Positions 61,314 through 64,000 of a DNA stretch of 64,000 bases are shown one piece after another. Position 1 is the stretch's first letter, and each line of letters opens with the position of its first letter. The position numbers and the translations under genes were made by a program. A model generated the notes under the pieces. It did no database searches. It had not been told where the DNA came from and saw only the letters and a program-made list of their open reading frames with translations. This DNA comes from Granulosicoccus sp036478595 (GTDB taxonomy: Bacteria; Pseudomonadota; Gammaproteobacteria; Granulosicoccales; Granulosicoccaceae): assembly GCA_036478595.1 (NCBI GenBank), contig JAZGEF010000064.1, positions 5,826 to 69,825 on the forward strand, in the 5' to 3' direction.

Positions 61314-63489
61314 CTCTTGTCCAAACCGCTCTTAACGCCTGGTAGAAACGGTAACCCATCTCGCGATAGCCTGCACCACCAAAATGCACACAAGAGTTGT
61401 CTCCACAGTGATAAGTGGGTGGGCGCAAGTCGTCATTATTCACAAAACCCGCGTGAGGAATCGATATCGAGACATTGCGGTGAACGGTATCGACCGCGGT
61501 TTTTAACTCACTAAACTGCGAGAAATCGCCGCGATCATCCTGACCCTTAGACATGGTCCCTACAATTATCGGCACATCAGATAAACCACCGCGCGCCATT
61601 GCGCCGCGTCGATCAGCTCTGGCCTCTCCACGGAATCGCTCCACCAATCTACGTAGATTGTCCTGGTAGCGATAGGCGCAATCGCCATTATTAGAGTCGG
61701 CCTCACCTTGATGCCACAAGATGCCACGTAAAATTCCACCGGTATCCCGTAAGGTCATGTTCAGACGCGTTAGCGCCCTGTCTGCTAACAGTGTGCCTCC
61801 GTGACCAGGCGAGCTCGTGGGATAGGGATTCCAAGCAATATCACCAAACCCGTTACTGCAAAAGCCAGTGGCGGACCAGGCCGCCGGAACCAGGTAGATC
61901 TGACGAATCGTCTCGCCCAATGCGGCTTTTGCAAACGACAAACCTGGACCAATAAATTGGGCCGCTTTGTTAGCCTGCCAAGGTGCCTTGGGTTCATGTA
62001 GAGGGTCCTCAGCTGTGATAAAACGCGGATAAGCGACATTGGATTGTTCATCAGAAAATTGCCAGTTTTGGCTAAAAGCTTCTGAGCTGTTTTGCCGGAC
62101 GTTTAATTGCCGGATTCTGGGGTTGGATTCATCAGGCCCACCCGGATTACTGTTTCGGATGTAGCGCTCACTCGAGCCTTCCATATTACTTTGGCCAACC
62201 AACAAATATATATCTGGCGCATCAACGGGTTCAACATCGAGAAACAAGGTTGCCTCAACTCGCCTACCCTGTTGCTGCGCAGTGACGACATATCGACGTT
62301 CCTGAATTTGCAATGGCATCGCGGCGATGTCCAACCACATGCGTAGGTTAGTGCTGGTTTCTCCGCTAATCGTCGTGTGATCAAATCCATAGCGAAGGAA
62401 ACGCGATAACTCGCCTCGTTCTGAGCGCAGTGATAAATTAATCGGTGATTGATTGCCGTTTGAACGATGTATCTGTATTGGCACAATCACACCGGATTCA
62501 TTGCCCTCTTGTAGATAAAATCGATCAGTCGCTAAGGTCATGCCGAAGTCGTTGGTGTTCTCAGGGCTACCAGAACCACCTTGCGCAGTTAGGGTAAAGC
62601 TTGCGTTTTCACTAGTAGCACCGGAGGTATCAATCGCGTTAACCTGATATTGATAATTTCTGCCTGACTGCAGTGAGCCTTCAAAATAACTATGACCATC
62701 CAATGTCGATAATAAAACACCGTCTCGCGATAATCGATATTGAATGTCATTGCCAGGCACTGCATTCCAAAATAATTCAGCCGCTGTGGCTGAATAAAAT
62801 TGTCCACGAAAATTGCCAGGGCTTGCAATCGAACCAGAATCCCGCGGAGGATCTCCCGGAAGTTGATTATTTGATTGTTCGCCAGCGATCACCACAACGT
62901 TAGCTTCGCGGCTTTGCCTGCCGCTAGCATCGATCGTTACCAATGCATATCGATACACACGGTCATTCAACAACGTGTCTTCAAAATGACTTCTGCCATC
63001 GCCAGAATAGATCAATCGGCCATCACGGAATAATCGAAAGCCACGCACAGCAGCGCCATCTGATGGAAGCCCCCAGAAAAGCTCTGCAGTGCTCCCTGAA
63101 TAAACGGATGCTCTGAAATTTGTCGGCACACCGGCACCGTTGGGTACTGTGCTAGCACTAGAAACTTGGGCACTACAAGCACTAAATGATTCGCCTGAAC
63201 CTGATGCGACAATAGCAACGATGCAGTATCGACCAGCGCTGCCGGTAAAACTTACGCTACCTTGCTGCTGCGCAGGCTTGATGGTGGTCACATAACCACC
63301 ATCTCGATAGACATTTAAACCAAGCAAAGCTTGCGATGCTTGGTACTCAATAGTTATCCGGTCGGCGTTGTTTTGCACGCTGCGAATTTGTGGCGCTTGC
63401 ATCGCCCAGACGGGTGTAATCCACGTTGCAAGCAGAACGCCCATCGCTACGGCAAAGGCCACTTTAAAGAATGTGTTGTAGAAATTCAC
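61300..63489 (-). CDS. Secreted carbohydrate acetylesterase (SASA/DUF303 family) with fibronectin-type repeats
   Basis: 729 residues. Signal peptide (KVAFAVAMGVLLATWITPVWA), then three fibronectin III-like modules (about 32-107, 115-200, 223-300), each with the GSTAELFWGLP/ATAAELFWNAVP-type motif, then a beta-rich linker to about 420. The catalytic part (430-729) has the SGNH-type serine in YLLVGQSNMEGS, LWHQGEADSNNGD and the C-terminal His in CVHFGGAGYREMG. These features match sialate O-acetylesterase/acetylxylan esterases (CE6-like); substrate not predictable. It would remove acetyl groups from an external or envelope glycan. Confidence 0.88.
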   Translation of the reverse strand: MNFYNTFFKVAFAVAMGVLLATWITPVWAMQAPQIRSVQNNADRITIEYQASQALLGLNVYRDGGYVTTIKPAQQQGSVSFTGSAGRYCIVAIVASGSGESFSACSAQVSSASTVPNGAGVPTNFRASVYSGSTAELFWGLPSDGAAVRGFRLFRDGRLIYSGDGRSHFEDTLLNDRVYRYALVTIDASGRQSREANVVVIAGEQSNNQLPGDPPRDSGSIASPGNFRGQFYSATAAELFWNAVPGNDIQYRLSRDGVLLSTLDGHSYFEGSLQSGRNYQYQVNAIDTSGATSENASFTLTAQGGSGSPENTNDFGMTLATDRFYLQEGNESGVIVPIQIHRSNGNQSPINLSLRSERGELSRFLRYGFDHTTISGETSTNLRMWLDIAAMPLQIQERRYVVTAQQQGRRVEATLFLDVEPVDAPDIYLLVGQSNMEGSSERYIRNSNPGGPDESNPRIRQLNVRQNSSEAFSQNWQFSDEQSNVAYPRFITAEDPLHEPKAPWQANKAAQFIGPGLSFAKAALGETIRQIYLVPAAWSATGFCSNGFGDIAWNPYPTSSPGHGGTLLADRALTRLNMTLRDTGGILRGILWHQGEADSNNGDCAYRYQDNLRRLVERFRGEARADRRGAMARGGLSDVPIIVGTMSKGQDDRGDFSQFSELKTAVDTVHRNVSISIPHAGFVNNDDLRPPTYHCGDNSCVHFGGAGYREMGYRFYQALRAVWTRDGNN

Positions 63490-63767
63490 GGGAGTTTAAT
63501 AATAAATTTTTATTCTAAGAGCGAAAACTATCGTTTGTCCAAGGCATTTGGAGATGTCCCCAGCCATGCGTTAAATAATGTCAAGGCTAACGGAATAGTA
63601 TGTAAAAGGGGGCGCCGGGTGCAGGTTCGTAATCGAAGTTTACAAAAGTTTCTGGGGAGGCAATTTAAGGTGCCTTAAGGCTTTCCCTGCGGAGAAACGG
63701 CTAGGTCGGCAAGCCTGAGAACTACGAGCTCGGTCTTTGGGCTTTGGCCTTGAACGGGGGAATGCTG
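63490..63767. other. Non-coding region before the right-edge repeats
   Basis: 278 bases with no credible gene on either strand. The only clear structures are the perfect inverted repeat TTAAGG-TG-CCTTAA near 63666-63679 and scattered G/C clusters. It is AT-rich near the esterase start, then GC-rich towards the repeats. I see no tRNA, known riboswitch or clear promoter. Confidence 0.5.
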
Positions 63768-63863
63768 AAGGCCGGTTGGGCAGATATTGGGGTTGAGTGC
63801 TAGCAAGGGTTTATTCGGCCCATCGTGGGCCTCACCCCTTCGGGGCTGCGCGCAGAGCGCTTG
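63768..63863. repeat. Right-edge structured repeat, copy 1
   Basis: 96 bases that recur 137 bases later with one mismatch (GATATTGGGG against GATATCGGGG). Inside are GGCCCA-TCG-TGGGCC, CCCC-TTC-GGGG and GCGC-GCAGA-GCGC, three tight hairpins in a row. There is no open frame supported. Confidence 0.9.
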
Positions 63864-63904
63864 TGAAAAATTACTCCGGGCGCCGATTAAGTGCGCAGTT
63901 ACTT

Positions 63905-64000
63905 AAGGCCGGTTGGGCAGATATCGGGGTTGAGTGCTAGCAAGGGTTTATTCGGCCCATCGTGGGCCTCACCCCTTCGGGGCTGCGCGCAGAGCGCTTG
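63905..64000. repeat. Right-edge structured repeat, copy 2 (continues past the window)
   Basis: The second copy, identical apart from one base, begins after a 41-base spacer and reaches the end of the window, so the array may continue to the right. Confidence 0.9.

Noticed and set aside
63768..64000. Integron attC sites
   Set aside because: GTTRRRY-like strings (GTTGGGC, GTTGAGT) are present, but no matching RYYYAAC core at the proper place, no cassette genes and no fold-back of the whole site. I would not call it an integron.
1..64000. CRISPR array, tRNA, rRNA or complete insertion sequence
   Set aside because: No spaced short repeats, tRNA cloverleaf-like motif or transposase frame was recognised on reading through the window.

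Overview
The window looks like chromosomal DNA from a free-living, probably marine, gammaproteobacterium of roughly balanced base composition. The reasons are the proteobacterial dedicated sortase system, the DgcN-DgcA D-glutamate pathway, E. coli-like pyrC, mntR and glk proteins, and an exopolysaccharide cluster. I saw no rRNA or tRNA gene, CRISPR array, intact insertion sequence or prophage. About 50 protein genes cover nearly the whole window; the only gene-free stretch longer than 300 bases is at the right end.

Layout. 1-2750: start of a branched-chain-type aminotransferase running off the left edge, tungstate-type tupC and tupB without a binding protein, and a divergent ferritin-VIT gene (mbfA). 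2934-9000: a small membrane protein, type II NADH dehydrogenase, then a D-glutamate degradation operon (dgcN-dgcA-VOC protein) and a phospholipase D-like protein. 9284-20714: an exopolysaccharide block (tyrosine autokinase, priming sugar-phosphate transferase, GT26 transferase, flippase, two GT2 transferases, polymerase/ligase, galE, GH16 glycanase, and a truncated LTA-synthase-like membrane protein). 20921-30084: OmpA-like coiled-coil protein with pncA, a cyclase-FHA protein, an oxygenase, a CPA2 antiporter, a hydrolase, an M20 amidohydrolase and a PLP decarboxylase. 30183-30391: short direct repeats abutting a relic of an agmatine deiminase gene.

30388-39276 is a pyrimidine and metal region: mntR-pyrC-pyrE on one strand and a divergent sitABCD manganese/iron transporter whose start is covered by a strong MntR-box match, then fbpA-fbpB iron transport behind a Fur-box-like site. 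39361-43521: small membrane protein, glyA, a YadGH-type ABC exporter and an FMN reductase. 43668-49422: the dedicated sortase system (histidine kinase and response regulator on one strand; VIT-vWA sortase target and class GN sortase on the other). 49481-53747: an AruH-like aminotransferase facing a basic-amino-acid ABC transporter. 53936-57640: a DUF1501-DUF1800 secreted pair, the DUF1800 member carrying a CBM60-like module. 57830-63489: folD, a lipoprotein, Hsp20 with a 62-residue protein, glucokinase and a secreted acetylesterase.

The right end (63768-64000) holds two nearly identical 96-base repeats 137 bases apart, rich in perfect stem-loops and leaving the window. The items most worth follow-up are the sortase system with an atypical sorting signal, the carbohydrate-binding DUF1800 protein, the right-edge repeat, and the regulatory sites for manganese and iron uptake.
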